Shown in pieces: positions 39,453-47,528 of a stretch of 64,000 nucleotides of DNA. Both the position numbers and the translations under genes were made by a program. Numbering within the stretch: position 1 is the stretch's first letter; each line of letters starts with the position of its first letter. The notes below the pieces were generated by a model. The model saw only the letters and a list, made by a program, of their open reading frames with translations, made no database searches and was not told where the DNA came from. The DNA comes from Kocuria palustris (lineage in GTDB: Bacteria; Actinomycetota; Actinomycetes; Actinomycetales; Micrococcaceae): contig NZ_VDOR01000002.1 in the NCBI RefSeq assembly GCF_007666205.1, positions 372,001 to 436,000 on the forward strand. Reading direction: 5' to 3'.

Positions 39453-40460
39453 TCAGGGAGGGCCGGGCCGTCCCGACTCCGCCGGGGCCGCGACGAGCAC
39501 GGGGACGAGCTCGCCCTCGGGCGTCGAGGCGATGCGCTCGGCGGTGGCCGCATCGGCGCCGACCACGAGCAGATCGTCCTGGACCTCCTGAGAGGACTCG
39601 AGCAGGCCGTCCGACGGGGCGGCGGGGTCGGCGACCCACAGGACGGGAAGCCCCGCCGCCACCCGCGCAGCGCCGGGGTCGGCGGCATCCCCCGTGCCGC
39701 CGTCCTCCGGATCCGCGGGAGGATCGGAGGCGTCCGCGTCGTGCCCGGCCCCGTCCGAGGCCCGTCCGTCGGCGCGGATGAGATCCACGTGCTGTCCCGG
39801 GCGGACGTGGGCCAGCGTCCCGGGATCGGCCACGCGCAGGGTCACCGCCGTCGATCCCGGCGGCTGCCCGGAGAGCAGGTCGGGGCCCAGGACCGAGGGC
39901 CCCGTCAGCGGCTGCCCCTCGACCACGGCGGCGGCCAGCGTGCGCCCGACCCATGCCGCAGCGGGATCATCGCTCGGCCGCCTCTGCGCGACGGGGCTGT
40001 CCGCGGCCGCCCCGGCGGCGCTCGACGGGCGGGCTGCGGGCGCGGCCTCCGGGACCGCAGAGCCGGCCTCGGCGGCCGCCCCGCCGCTCGGAGGGGCGGC
40101 CCCGGCGGGGGCCAGCGCGAGGGGGTAGTCCACGACCCGCAGATCGTCGGCCGAGAGCACGGCGCCGGCCCCGAGGGAGCGGGCTGCCACCACGGTCGGG
40201 ACGGTCTCCTGGGGCCCCGGGCTGACCTGCAGGACGGCGATCGCGGCCGCCGCGCTGAGCAGCACCGCGGCGATCAGACGACGGCGCCGGGACAGAGCCG
40301 TGCGCAGCGCGATGCCCAGGGGGTAGCGCGCTCGCCGGGGCGTGCGCGGCATGCGGCGCGTGCGGGACGCGGGGGAGCGGCCGAGGCGCTCTGACGGCGC
40401 GCGCCCGGCTCGGCCGGTGCGGCGGCTGTCGGAGGGGCGGACGGGCCGTCGGTGCATCAT
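39453..40460 (-). CDS. SAF-domain membrane protein (CpaB/RcpC-like)
   Basis: 335 residues. A 55-residue Arg-rich cytoplasmic N-terminus, one membrane helix (LIAAVLLSAAAAIAVLQV, about residues 63-80), then an outside SAF domain (VPTVVAARSLGAGAVLSADD) interrupted by a long Ala/Pro/Gly insert, then VTLRVADPGTLAHVRPGQHVD. CpaB/RcpC proteins belong to Flp/Tad pilus assembly, but no other tad gene is adjacent. In Micrococcaceae a SAF protein commonly sits next to fmdB. ATG 40460 (or 40457) is set by TAGCGT six bases upstream. Confidence 0.72.
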   Translation of the reverse strand: MMHRRPVRPSDSRRTGRAGRAPSERLGRSPASRTRRMPRTPRRARYPLGIALRTALSRRRRLIAAVLLSAAAAIAVLQVSPGPQETVPTVVAARSLGAGAVLSADDLRVVDYPLALAPAGAAPPSGGAAAEAGSAVPEAAPAARPSSAAGAAADSPVAQRRPSDDPAAAWVGRTLAAAVVEGQPLTGPSVLGPDLLSGQPPGSTAVTLRVADPGTLAHVRPGQHVDLIRADGRASDGAGHDADASDPPADPEDGGTGDAADPGAARVAAGLPVLWVADPAAPSDGLLESSQEVQDDLLVVGADAATAERIASTPEGELVPVLVAAPAESGRPGPP

Positions 40461-40466
40461 GCCGGC

Positions 40467-40472
40467 ACGCTA
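40467..40472 (-). promoter_or_regulatory. -10 box, leaderless start of SAF protein
   Basis: TAGCGT on the minus strand, six bases before ATG 40460. Confidence 0.6.
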
Positions 40473-40603
40473 GGGGAGGCGGTGCGTCCTCATGCGCGGC
40501 CGTTCTGCGCCGCGGGCGGGGTCCCCGGGACCGGGGCGGCATCGCCGCTGCTGTGGAGCCGCGGCGGCCCGGGCTCGCCCCTCGGGAGTGGGGCGGGCGG
40601 GAA

Positions 40604-40930
40604 TCAGTCGGCGGAGCCGCCCGAGGTCCCCGAGGAGCTCGCGGAGCCGGCAGAGCCCGTGGCGCCGGACGAGCTCGAGGCACTGGACGTGCTCGAGGCC
40701 GCGCCCGAGTCGGAGCCCGGGCCGGAGGACCCCGACCCGGATCCGGACGCGCCGGAGCGGGAATCGGTCCGGTAGAAGCCCGAGCCCTTGAACACGACGC
40801 CCACGGAGTTGAACTGCTTGCGCAGATCGCCGCCGCACTCGGGGCACTCGGTCAGCGGGTCGTCGGAGAACGACTGGCGGACCTCGAGCTGGTGGCCGCA
40901 GCTCTTGCACTTGTACGCGTAGACGGGCAC
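40604..40930 (-). CDS. FmdB family zinc-ribbon protein
   Basis: 108-residue protein; GTG start with GGAGGT seven bases upstream. The first 55 residues form the FmdB zinc ribbon, with CXXC pairs CKSCG and CPECG and the signature VYAYKCKSCGHQLEVRQSFS, ending GVVFKGSGFYRTD. The remaining roughly 50 residues are almost only Ser, Gly and Ala, far beyond the family core, and look disordered. FmdB proteins are regulators or small metal-binding proteins of unclear function. A TAGAAT -10 box lies about 105 bases upstream. Confidence 0.85.
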   Translation of the reverse strand: MPVYAYKCKSCGHQLEVRQSFSDDPLTECPECGGDLRKQFNSVGVVFKGSGFYRTDSRSGASGSGSGSSGPGSDSGAASSTSSASSSSGATGSAGSASSSGTSGGSAD

Positions 40931-41035
40931 GGAAGACCTCCGAAGGCGGGTGCGGCACCTGTCGTGCCGACGGGGCGGTCGGTGCCGGCCGGGGCGCAGC
41001 GGCGCAGCCGGTCCGGCATCGGGGGAGCGGCCATG

Positions 41036-41041
41036 ATTCTA
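41036..41041 (-). promoter_or_regulatory. -10 box of fmdB
   Basis: TAGAAT on the minus strand, about 105 bases before the GTG; this gene has a leader and a good Shine-Dalgarno sequence. Confidence 0.5.
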
Positions 41042-41103
41042 TGCCGCCCGGGCGGGCGCTCCCGCCGATGCGCAGCCGGCCCCGTTCGACGGCGCGAGCG
41101 TCC

Positions 41104-41733
41104 TCAGCCGCGCAGCTCGACGGTCCCGCGCTCCGTCAGCGCGATCGGGAGCCTGGCATCCCACGGCTCCCCGGGAACCGCGCCGGCCGGCAGCACCTCC
41201 CGGGCGAAGACGCACGCCGCAGCGGGGGTCCCCGGTCTCAGCCCCTCCAGGAACGTGTCGTAGAAGCCGCCGCCCATCCCCAGCCGCAGCCCCGAGCGAT
41301 CGACAGCCAGTGCGGGCACGAGCACGAGCCCGATCTCCTCCGGCGCGGGCTCGCGGGGGCCGACGGGCTCGTGCAGCCCGCCGGGACCGGACGGGGCGAA
41401 CCCGGTCGAGGGCAGCCAGCGGGTCCACAGCATGGCGCGCCGCGGCTGCGTCACCGGCAGCAGGACGGGTCGGTGCGACAGCTGCCGGCGCAGCGCGCTC
41501 GTGAGCGGGGGCTCGTCGGGCAGCGGCAGGAACGCGAGCAGGGCGCCGTCGGGGTGCCGGGCGAGCAGCTGCTCGAGCGCCTCGGCGAAGCCCGCGGCCG
41601 CCGCCGCGCGGGCGCGCGCGTCGGCCCGGGCCCGCCGGTCCCGCAGGCTCCGGCGGAGGTCGCGCTTGGCCTCGCGGGCCCCATCGGGCCGCGGTGGGCA
41701 GGACGGGCGGACGTCGTCGTCGGGGCGGGACAT
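41104..41733 (-). CDS. 5-formyltetrahydrofolate cyclo-ligase
   Basis: ATP-dependent enzyme that recycles 5-formyl-THF to 5,10-methenyl-THF. 209 residues. N-terminal Lys/Arg helix (EAKRDLRRSLRDRRARADA), the phosphate-binding LVLVPALAVDRSGLRLGMGGGFYDTFLEGL motif split across residues about 145-175, and a C-terminal PWDARLPIALTERG. ATG chosen because the ligase fold starts just after it; CATGAT (41740-41745 minus) is six bases upstream and may be a weak leaderless -10. Divergent from galU. Confidence 0.88.
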   Translation of the reverse strand: MSRPDDDVRPSCPPRPDGAREAKRDLRRSLRDRRARADARARAAAAAGFAEALEQLLARHPDGALLAFLPLPDEPPLTSALRRQLSHRPVLLPVTQPRRAMLWTRWLPSTGFAPSGPGGLHEPVGPREPAPEEIGLVLVPALAVDRSGLRLGMGGGFYDTFLEGLRPGTPAAACVFAREVLPAGAVPGEPWDARLPIALTERGTVELRG

Positions 41734-41739
41734 GCCGCC

Positions 41740-41745
41740 ATCATG
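41740..41745 (-). promoter_or_regulatory. Possible -10 box, leaderless start of 5-FTHF cyclo-ligase
   Basis: CATGAT on the minus strand, six bases before ATG 41733. It matches the spacing rule but is a poorer hexamer than most. Confidence 0.35.
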
Positions 41746-41856
41746 GCAGGCCCGCGCGGCCCCGGGAGGCCCCTTGCGGGCTGCCGGCTCCCGCCGCCCC
41801 ACAAATGCGGGCGCAGCGGCTCGGGCGGCACGCGCCGCGACCGGCGGCCGGTCGGC

Positions 41857-41862
41857 TAGCCT
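41857..41862 (+). promoter_or_regulatory. -10 box, leaderless start of galU
   Basis: TAGCCT, six bases before ATG 41869. Confidence 0.6.
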
Positions 41863-41868
41863 TTCGGC

Positions 41869-42798
41869 ATGAGCACTGAGAACCCGACGCGCACCGTCCG
41901 CAAGGCCGTCCTGCCCGCAGCCGGGCTGGGCACCCGTTTCCTCCCCGCGACCAAGGCGACTCCCAAGGAGATGCTCCCGGTCGTGGACCGCCCGGCGATC
42001 CAGTACGTCGTGCAGGAGGCCGTCGACGCCGGCCTGAGCGATCTGCTCGTGATCACGGGCCGCTCCAAGCGCGCGCTCGAGGACCACTTCGACCGGATCC
42101 CCGCGCTGGAGGCCCAGCTCAAGGAGTCCGGCAAGGACGAGCTGCTCGAGGCCGTCGAGCACGCCTCCGAGCTGGGCGACCTGCACTACCTCCGCCAGGG
42201 CGACCCCAAGGGCCTCGGCCACGCCGTCCTGCGGGCCAGGACGCACGTGGGCGACGAGCCCTTCGCCGTGCTGCTGGGCGACGACCTGATCGACGAGAAG
42301 GAGGATCTGCTCGTCGAGATGATCCGGGTCCAGGAGCGCACCGGCGGCTCCGTGGTCGCTCTGCTCGAGGTCCCGCAGGACAAGATCGGCTCCTACGGCT
42401 GCGCCGACGTCACCCCCGTCGAGGGCGAGGACTACGTGCGGATCAACGGCCTGGTCGAGAAGCCCGAGCCGGCGGAGGCCCCCTCCAACCTGGCCATCAT
42501 CGGCCGCTACGTCCTGCACCAGGGGGTGTTCGATGTCCTCGAGCACACCGAGCCCGGCCGCGGCGGGGAGATCCAGCTGACTGACGCGCTCGCCGAGATG
42601 GCGGGCCAGGAGGGCGAGGGGGGCGGCGTCTACGGCGTCGTCTTCCGCGGCCGTCGCTACGACACCGGCGACAAGCTGTCCTACCTCAAGGCCAACGTCA
42701 CCATCGCCTCGGAGCGCGAGGACCTCGGCCCCGAGCTGCGCGAGTGGCTGATCGAGTTCGCCGAGGGGCTCCAGGGCCGGGGGACCGGCCAGGCGTGA
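41869..42798 (+). CDS. galU: UTP-glucose-1-phosphate uridylyltransferase
   Basis: Makes UDP-glucose from UTP and glucose 1-phosphate for cell-wall glycans and other sugars. 309 residues. N-terminal nucleotide-binding motif VLPAAGLGTRFLPATKATPK and EMLPVVDRPAIQYVVQEAVD, then FAVLLGDDLIDEKEDLLVEM, and LVEKPEPAEAPSNLAIIGRY. Standard length. The stop overlaps the GTG of the following acetyltransferase (GTGA). In many actinobacteria glp/moeA and rimJ follow galU; here moeA is absent. Confidence 0.95.
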   Translation: MSTENPTRTVRKAVLPAAGLGTRFLPATKATPKEMLPVVDRPAIQYVVQEAVDAGLSDLLVITGRSKRALEDHFDRIPALEAQLKESGKDELLEAVEHASELGDLHYLRQGDPKGLGHAVLRARTHVGDEPFAVLLGDDLIDEKEDLLVEMIRVQERTGGSVVALLEVPQDKIGSYGCADVTPVEGEDYVRINGLVEKPEPAEAPSNLAIIGRYVLHQGVFDVLEHTEPGRGGEIQLTDALAEMAGQEGEGGGVYGVVFRGRRYDTGDKLSYLKANVTIASEREDLGPELREWLIEFAEGLQGRGTGQA

Positions 42799-43430
42799 TC
42801 CCGCGGGCTGAATGGCCCGTCACCCTGTCCTGGGGAGCCCTCGCCCTGCGTCCCCTCTCCGCGCGCGATCGCGGGGAGTGGGACGCCGTGCGGTGGGAGA
42901 ACAGGGACTGGCTCGGGCCCTGGGAGGCGACGAATCCCGAGCCCTCGGAGGAGCTGCCCTCGTTCGGGAGCTTCGTGCGGCGGCAGAACCGGGAGGCCCG
43001 CGCCGGGCGCAGCCTGCCGTGGATCATCACCGAGCGCCGGCCCGACGGCCGCCGCGCCCTCGTGGGCCAGCTGAGCGTCTCGAACATCGTGGCCGGCGCA
43101 TCGCGCAGCGCCTCGATCGGGTACTGGGTGGACGGCGGCAGCGCCGGGCGGGGCATCGCGCCGATGGCCGTGGCCATGGCATGCGACTACTGCTTCCAGC
43201 ACCGCCGCCTCCACCGGATCGAGATCAACATCCGGCCCGAGAACGCGGCCTCCCTGCGCATCGTCGAGAAGCTCGGCTTCCGCGACGAGGGGCTGCGGCG
43301 GGACCTCCTGCACATCGCCGGCAAGTGGGCGGATCATCGCAGCTTCGCGCTCACAGCGCCGGAAGCCGGACCGGAGGGGCTCGTCCGGCGCTTCACGGGC
43401 ACGTCGCAGCCGCTGGTCGTCGGCCGCTGA
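42795..43430 (+). CDS. GNAT N-acetyltransferase, RimJ/RimL type
   Basis: 211-residue acetyltransferase whose GTG overlaps the galU stop by four bases, so translation is coupled. RimJ-type N-terminus LSWGALALRPLSARDRGEWD with the WEATNPEP loop; acetyl-CoA site GYWVDGGSAGRGIAPMAVAM; HRIEINIRPENAASLRIVEK and GFRDEGLRRDLLHIAGKW. The fold matches ribosomal-protein alanine acetyltransferases, but the real target of this actinobacterial member is unknown. An ATG at 42744 inside galU was rejected. Confidence 0.85.
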   Translation: MIPRAEWPVTLSWGALALRPLSARDRGEWDAVRWENRDWLGPWEATNPEPSEELPSFGSFVRRQNREARAGRSLPWIITERRPDGRRALVGQLSVSNIVAGASRSASIGYWVDGGSAGRGIAPMAVAMACDYCFQHRRLHRIEINIRPENAASLRIVEKLGFRDEGLRRDLLHIAGKWADHRSFALTAPEAGPEGLVRRFTGTSQPLVVGR

Positions 43431-43592
43431 CGGCCGCTGCCGCGGTCGAGCACGGCGCTTCCCTGCGGCCCATTCCGGGCGAAGTATGGGATCATGTCGT
43501 GCAGATCAGCCCCGCAGGAGCGCGCCGTCGGCCGGACGCGCCCGAACCTGACGCTCACCACGCACCCACGAGACCACCGAGGAGCCCGGACG

Positions 43593-44411
43593 ATGCCGAG
43601 CAGCCGCACTCAGCCTTCAGCCGGTGCCTTCGACGGCCTGGTGATCAGGCGGGATCGCGTGGCCGTGGCCCTGCTGGGGGCGGCGTGCCTGGCGCTGGCC
43701 GTGATCACCGGCCTGCTGGCGCCCTTCACGGCCGTGAGCTGGCCCTGGCCCGTGTTCCTGCTCCTGCTCAGCGCGGGGAGCCTGGCGGCGCTCGTCTACC
43801 TGGCGGATCAGGAGCGGGCCGCCGGCGCGCTGCCCGCGGCGGAACCCGCCGAGGGCCGGGGCCGGGCCGTGATCGAGACCTCCGTGAGCGAGCAGGAGAC
43901 GATCGAGGACCAGCTCTTCGACCACGAGGAGCACGTCGCGCGCGACACCGGGCTGCGGGAGCAGCGCGATCGCCGGGATCTCGACCTGCCGGACGACCGG
44001 CAGTTCATGGACGATCTGCGGTTCGAGGACGAGCAGGAGCCGGCGATCCGCCGCGCGCCGGCGGCGCAGTACATCCCGCCGCGCACCGGCGCCCACCCCG
44101 CGGACTCCCGGCGGGCCGTGGCCGCGCAGTCGGCGCCCACCCACGAGGAGCTGCGCGCGGTCGCCCGCCGTGTGGCGCAGCAGTCCTCGCAGGGCCGGGG
44201 CGAGTCCTGGGAGCCGATCACGGTGCCCAAGCCCACCTACACCCGCGCCGCCGTCGCCCCCCGGCGCGCGCCCGAGCCCCTGCAGTCCCCGTCCGCGCCC
44301 AAGTCCTCCGGCCGTCCGCTGCAGGAGGCCGCGCAGGCTCCGCAGCCCGAGCCGCGGACGGGATCCGCGTCGCTCGACCTCGACGACGTCCTGTCCCGCC
44401 GTCGGGCCTGA
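43593..44411 (+). CDS. Two-helix membrane protein at the SepX/GlpR locus
   Basis: 272 residues from ATG 43593 (GAGGAG eight bases upstream). Two close hydrophobic segments (about residues 21-41 and 49-69) are followed by about 200 charged, Arg/Glu/Pro/Ala-rich residues that look disordered. Position after galU and a RimJ-type GNAT is where actinobacteria encode the divisome protein SepX/GlpR, which likewise pairs membrane helices with a long disordered tail. The usual extra N-terminal helix is not seen, even if an ATG at 43494 is used. Identification rests mainly on synteny and layout. Confidence 0.5.
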   Translation: MPSSRTQPSAGAFDGLVIRRDRVAVALLGAACLALAVITGLLAPFTAVSWPWPVFLLLLSAGSLAALVYLADQERAAGALPAAEPAEGRGRAVIETSVSEQETIEDQLFDHEEHVARDTGLREQRDRRDLDLPDDRQFMDDLRFEDEQEPAIRRAPAAQYIPPRTGAHPADSRRAVAAQSAPTHEELRAVARRVAQQSSQGRGESWEPITVPKPTYTRAAVAPRRAPEPLQSPSAPKSSGRPLQEAAQAPQPEPRTGSASLDLDDVLSRRRA

Positions 44412-44572
44412 GCGGCTCGCCGCGGCACCGCGCCCCGGCATCACCAGCGGCCGCGTCGCCCCACGGCGATGCGGCCGTCGACCTTCCGCGCCGCCTCCTC
44501 CGGCTGACCGAGGAGCCGCGCCCACCGGCACCTGCACCGCCAGGACCCCCCCCAGAGAGGACGGATCAGGCC

Positions 44573-46378
44573 ATGACCGCCAGCACGCAGCCCGAGATCG
44601 AGCGCAAGTACGAGGTGCCCGCGGGCGCGCAGCCCGACTGGGGCGAGCTCCCGCGGCTGCGCGTCGAGCCCGAGTCCGCGATCCGGTCCCTCGAGTCGAC
44701 CTACTTCGACACGGCGGACGGCCGTCTGGCCGGTTTCGGCGTCGCCCTGCGCCGCCGCCGCGGCGGCCCCGACGAGGGCTGGCACCTGAAGTTCCGGGCG
44801 GACGGGACCAAGCACGAGGCGCACGTCCCGCTGCTCCGCACGGCCGATCGCCTGCCCGCGCAGATGCGGCAGCTCGTCACCGGCCTGATCGGCGACGCTC
44901 GGCTCGAGCAGCTGGCCGTGCTGCGCAATGAGCGCCAGGTGCTCGACGTCGTGGATCCCGAGCACGGCCGCGTGGCGGAGATCTGCCTGGACGACGTCCG
45001 GGGGACCGCCGGCGCGACCGGCATCACCCGCGTCTGGAAGGAGTACGAGGTCGAGCTCGTCAACGGCTCCGGAGCCGACGGGCGCGCGGTCTTCGACGAG
45101 ATCGAGGCCGTCCTGCTCTCGGCCGGACTGACCCCCTCGACCTCGAGCGCCAAGATCGCCCGCGCCCTGGGCGCCGAGGACGGGGCCGAGGCGGTGTCGG
45201 TGATCGGCCCGGACGGGCAGGAGGTCGTCCCCGAGACCGAGACAGCCGGCCGCGACACGGCGGAGGACGCCGACGACCGCGGCGGCGATGGCAAGAGCAA
45301 GACCAAGAGCAAGGGCAAGGACAAGGGCAAGGGCAAGGACAAGGGCAAGGGGAAGAAGGCCGAGGATCGGAAGGGCTCCGGCAAGGGCGGCAAGAAGGGC
45401 AAGGACGGGAAGGGCGAGGACCGGAAGGATCGGGCCGGCGAGAACGGGGGGAAGGCCGCCGGGAGCGCGTCGCCGGAGCAGGGGGCCGACGAGGATCTGC
45501 GGCGCACGGTCGCCTCGGCAGTGCGCTCGTGCCTCGAGCAGGTGCTGTGGACGGACTTCCTCGTGCGGATCGGCGCCGAGGACTCCGTGCACGGGCTGCG
45601 CCGCGCCGCGCGCCGCTGCGAGGCGGTGCTGATCGGGCTGGGGCCGGATCTGCGGGATCCGGCGGCCGCCGAACGGGCCGTCGAGCTGCTGCGGGGGCTG
45701 AGCCAGGAGCTCTCGGCCGTGCGCGATGCCGAGGTCGTCGAGCAGCTGCTCCCCGTGCGCGCCCAGGAGGCCGGCTCCGCGGTGAGCCGCTCGGCGCTGG
45801 CCCACCTGGACTCCATGGCCCGCGAGCACCGCGAGGCGCAGGCCGCGGCCGCCGGGCGCCGCCTGGCCTCGGCGCGGCATCAGCAGAGCCTCCGCGAGAT
45901 CAGCGACCTGCTGGGCGACGTCCGGCTCGGCGACGAGGCGGCGCAGCTGAGCCCCAAGAAGCTGGGCTCCCGCATGACCGAGCGGTGGCTCGGCGCCGTG
46001 CTCGAGCTCGGTCCCGTCCCGGTCGAGCTCGTCGAGCTGGAGCCCGTCCTGGAGCACGTGCACGTCGTCCGCCGCGCGCTGCGCCTGCTCGGCTTCGGCG
46101 CGGAGCTGTTCGAGCACACGCCCCTGCGCGCCAAGAAGTCCCAGCAGCCGCTCTTCCAGGGGATCGAGGGCTGCCTCGACGTCTGCGGGGAGCTGATGGA
46201 CAGCCGCGTCATGGACCTCTGGTACGCCTCGGCGGCGCGCTCCCTCGTGCGCACGGGCGGCGACCGCTACGGCGTGGGCATCCTGCACGGCCGCGAGCGC
46301 GCAGTGCTCGAGGCCTCGTGCGAGGACAGCGTCCTGATCCTCGAGGAGCTCTTCGACCGGCTCGAGAGCCGGGACTGA
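44573..46378 (+). CDS. CYTH-CHAD domain protein with Lys/Gly-rich linker
   Basis: 601 residues. CYTH domain (about 1-200) with the EXEXK motif as EIERKYEVP, and the strand TYFDTADGRLAGFGVALRRR; this triphosphate tunnel fold handles triphosphates or polyphosphate. CHAD domain (about 310-590) with conserved His/Arg/Lys helices VHGLRRAARRCEAVL and AVRDAEVVEQLL, known to bind polyphosphate. Between them, residues about 235-305 are dominated by Lys, Gly and Asp in short repeats (GKGKDKGKGK). A role in polyphosphate binding or turnover is likely from the domains; the linker's role is inferred. No clear Shine-Dalgarno (GAGAGGACG 17-25 bases upstream). Confidence 0.88.
   Translation: MTASTQPEIERKYEVPAGAQPDWGELPRLRVEPESAIRSLESTYFDTADGRLAGFGVALRRRRGGPDEGWHLKFRADGTKHEAHVPLLRTADRLPAQMRQLVTGLIGDARLEQLAVLRNERQVLDVVDPEHGRVAEICLDDVRGTAGATGITRVWKEYEVELVNGSGADGRAVFDEIEAVLLSAGLTPSTSSAKIARALGAEDGAEAVSVIGPDGQEVVPETETAGRDTAEDADDRGGDGKSKTKSKGKDKGKGKDKGKGKKAEDRKGSGKGGKKGKDGKGEDRKDRAGENGGKAAGSASPEQGADEDLRRTVASAVRSCLEQVLWTDFLVRIGAEDSVHGLRRAARRCEAVLIGLGPDLRDPAAAERAVELLRGLSQELSAVRDAEVVEQLLPVRAQEAGSAVSRSALAHLDSMAREHREAQAAAAGRRLASARHQQSLREISDLLGDVRLGDEAAQLSPKKLGSRMTERWLGAVLELGPVPVELVELEPVLEHVHVVRRALRLLGFGAELFEHTPLRAKKSQQPLFQGIEGCLDVCGELMDSRVMDLWYASAARSLVRTGGDRYGVGILHGRERAVLEASCEDSVLILEELFDRLESRD
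45291..45360 (+). repeat. AAGGGC/AAGGAC tandem hexanucleotide tract
   Basis: Short imperfect tandem copies of AAGGGC, AAGGAC and AAGGGG encode the Lys-Gly-Lys-Asp linker of the CYTH-CHAD protein. Copy number may vary between strains by slippage. Confidence 0.7.
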
Positions 46379-46569
46379 GGCTCACTTCCGGCTCCGGCCG
46401 GGCCGGGCAGATGCGCTCGGCGGCAACACGGGACATGTCCCGCTGTTTCGCTCTCGGGGGACGGACCCGGCACCGCGCCGGTCCGGGCTGTTAGCGTAGG
46501 GCCAGACCCTCACCACCACGCCCTCGACTGCCCCATGGGACATATGCGGGCACAGGAAAGGACGATTGC

Positions 46570-47406
46570 ATGAGCAATCCCATGCTCCGCGACTTCGGCG
46601 CCACGAGCGACGGGCGCCCCCAGCAGGGCCAGTACGCGCAGAACGGCAGGATCCAGGAGTACGGCCAGAGCGCGGGCCAGGTCGCCACGGCCGACAAGCT
46701 CCAGGGCATGTACGACCGCCCCGCGGCCGGCCCGGCCCAGACCGGCCGGATGACCATGACCGACGTCGTCATGCGCACCGCCATGACGCTCGGCACGGTC
46801 GTCGTCTTCGCCGTCATCGGGTGGTTCGTGCCCGCCCTGATGCTGCCGGGCCTGGTCGTCGGCTTCGTGCTCGGCCTGGTCAACGCGTTCAAGCGCGAGC
46901 CCTCGCCCGTCCTGATCATGACCTACGCGGCGGCCGAGGGCCTGTTCCTGGGCGGGCTGTCCATGGCCATGGAGTACTCCGCCTACCCGGGCATCGTGAT
47001 GCAGGCCGTGATCGGCACGTTCGGCGTGGCCGCGGTGGTGCTGGTGCTCAACCAGATCGGCATCCTGCGCAGCAGTCCGGTGCTGACCAAGATCGTGCTG
47101 GTGGCCATGCTCGGCTACCTCGTGTTCGGCCTGGTCAACCTCGGTCTGTCGCTGTTCGCCGGCTTCAACATGCGCTACGACGTGACCATCCCGGGCACCG
47201 ACCTGCCCATGGGCCTGCTCATCGGCGGCATCGCGATCCTGCTGGCCTCGTACTCGCTCGTGCTGGACTACGAGAACATCCGCAACGGGGTGGGCCGCGT
47301 GGCCTCGAAGTACGCCTGGTCGGCGGCCTTCGGCCTCACCGTCACGCTGATCTGGCTCTACGTCGAGATCCTGCGCATCCTCGCGATCTTCAGCAACAAC
47401 GACTGA
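46570..47406 (+). CDS. Bax inhibitor-1/YccA family membrane protein
   Basis: 278 residues. A polar 55-residue N-terminus rich in Gln/Gly/Tyr is followed by seven hydrophobic segments from TMTDVVMRTAMTLGTVVVFA onward; EGLFLGGLSMAMEYSAYPGI and SYSLVLDYENIRNGVG (with the conserved Asp pair region) are characteristic of the YccA branch. Family members act as membrane channels or quality-control factors; role here unknown. ATG with AAAGGA upstream; TAGCGT near 46493 may be its -10. Followed by a strong bidirectional hairpin. Confidence 0.88.
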   Translation: MSNPMLRDFGATSDGRPQQGQYAQNGRIQEYGQSAGQVATADKLQGMYDRPAAGPAQTGRMTMTDVVMRTAMTLGTVVVFAVIGWFVPALMLPGLVVGFVLGLVNAFKREPSPVLIMTYAAAEGLFLGGLSMAMEYSAYPGIVMQAVIGTFGVAAVVLVLNQIGILRSSPVLTKIVLVAMLGYLVFGLVNLGLSLFAGFNMRYDVTIPGTDLPMGLLIGGIAILLASYSLVLDYENIRNGVGRVASKYAWSAAFGLTVTLIWLYVEILRILAIFSNND

Positions 47407-47436
47407 CGCGTGACAGCGGGGGCGACCCGCACCCCA

Positions 47437-47472
47437 CGAGGCCCGGCGCAGCGGCTGCTCCGCCGGGCCTCG
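47437..47472. terminator. Bidirectional terminator
   Basis: Stem CGAGGCCCGGCG and its complement, with an inner GCAG-CTGC mini-stem, between the convergent BI-1 and nitroreductase genes. Confidence 0.75.
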
Positions 47473-47528
47473 TCGCGCGTCCGGGCTCATCGGCCGCGCC
47501 TCGAGCGCTGCGCGGTCGAGGCGCGGGG

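Noticed and set aside
45291-45360. Repetitive tract considered as a CRISPR or regulatory repeat
   Set aside because: Units are six bases, in frame, without spacers, and code for the Lys/Gly linker.
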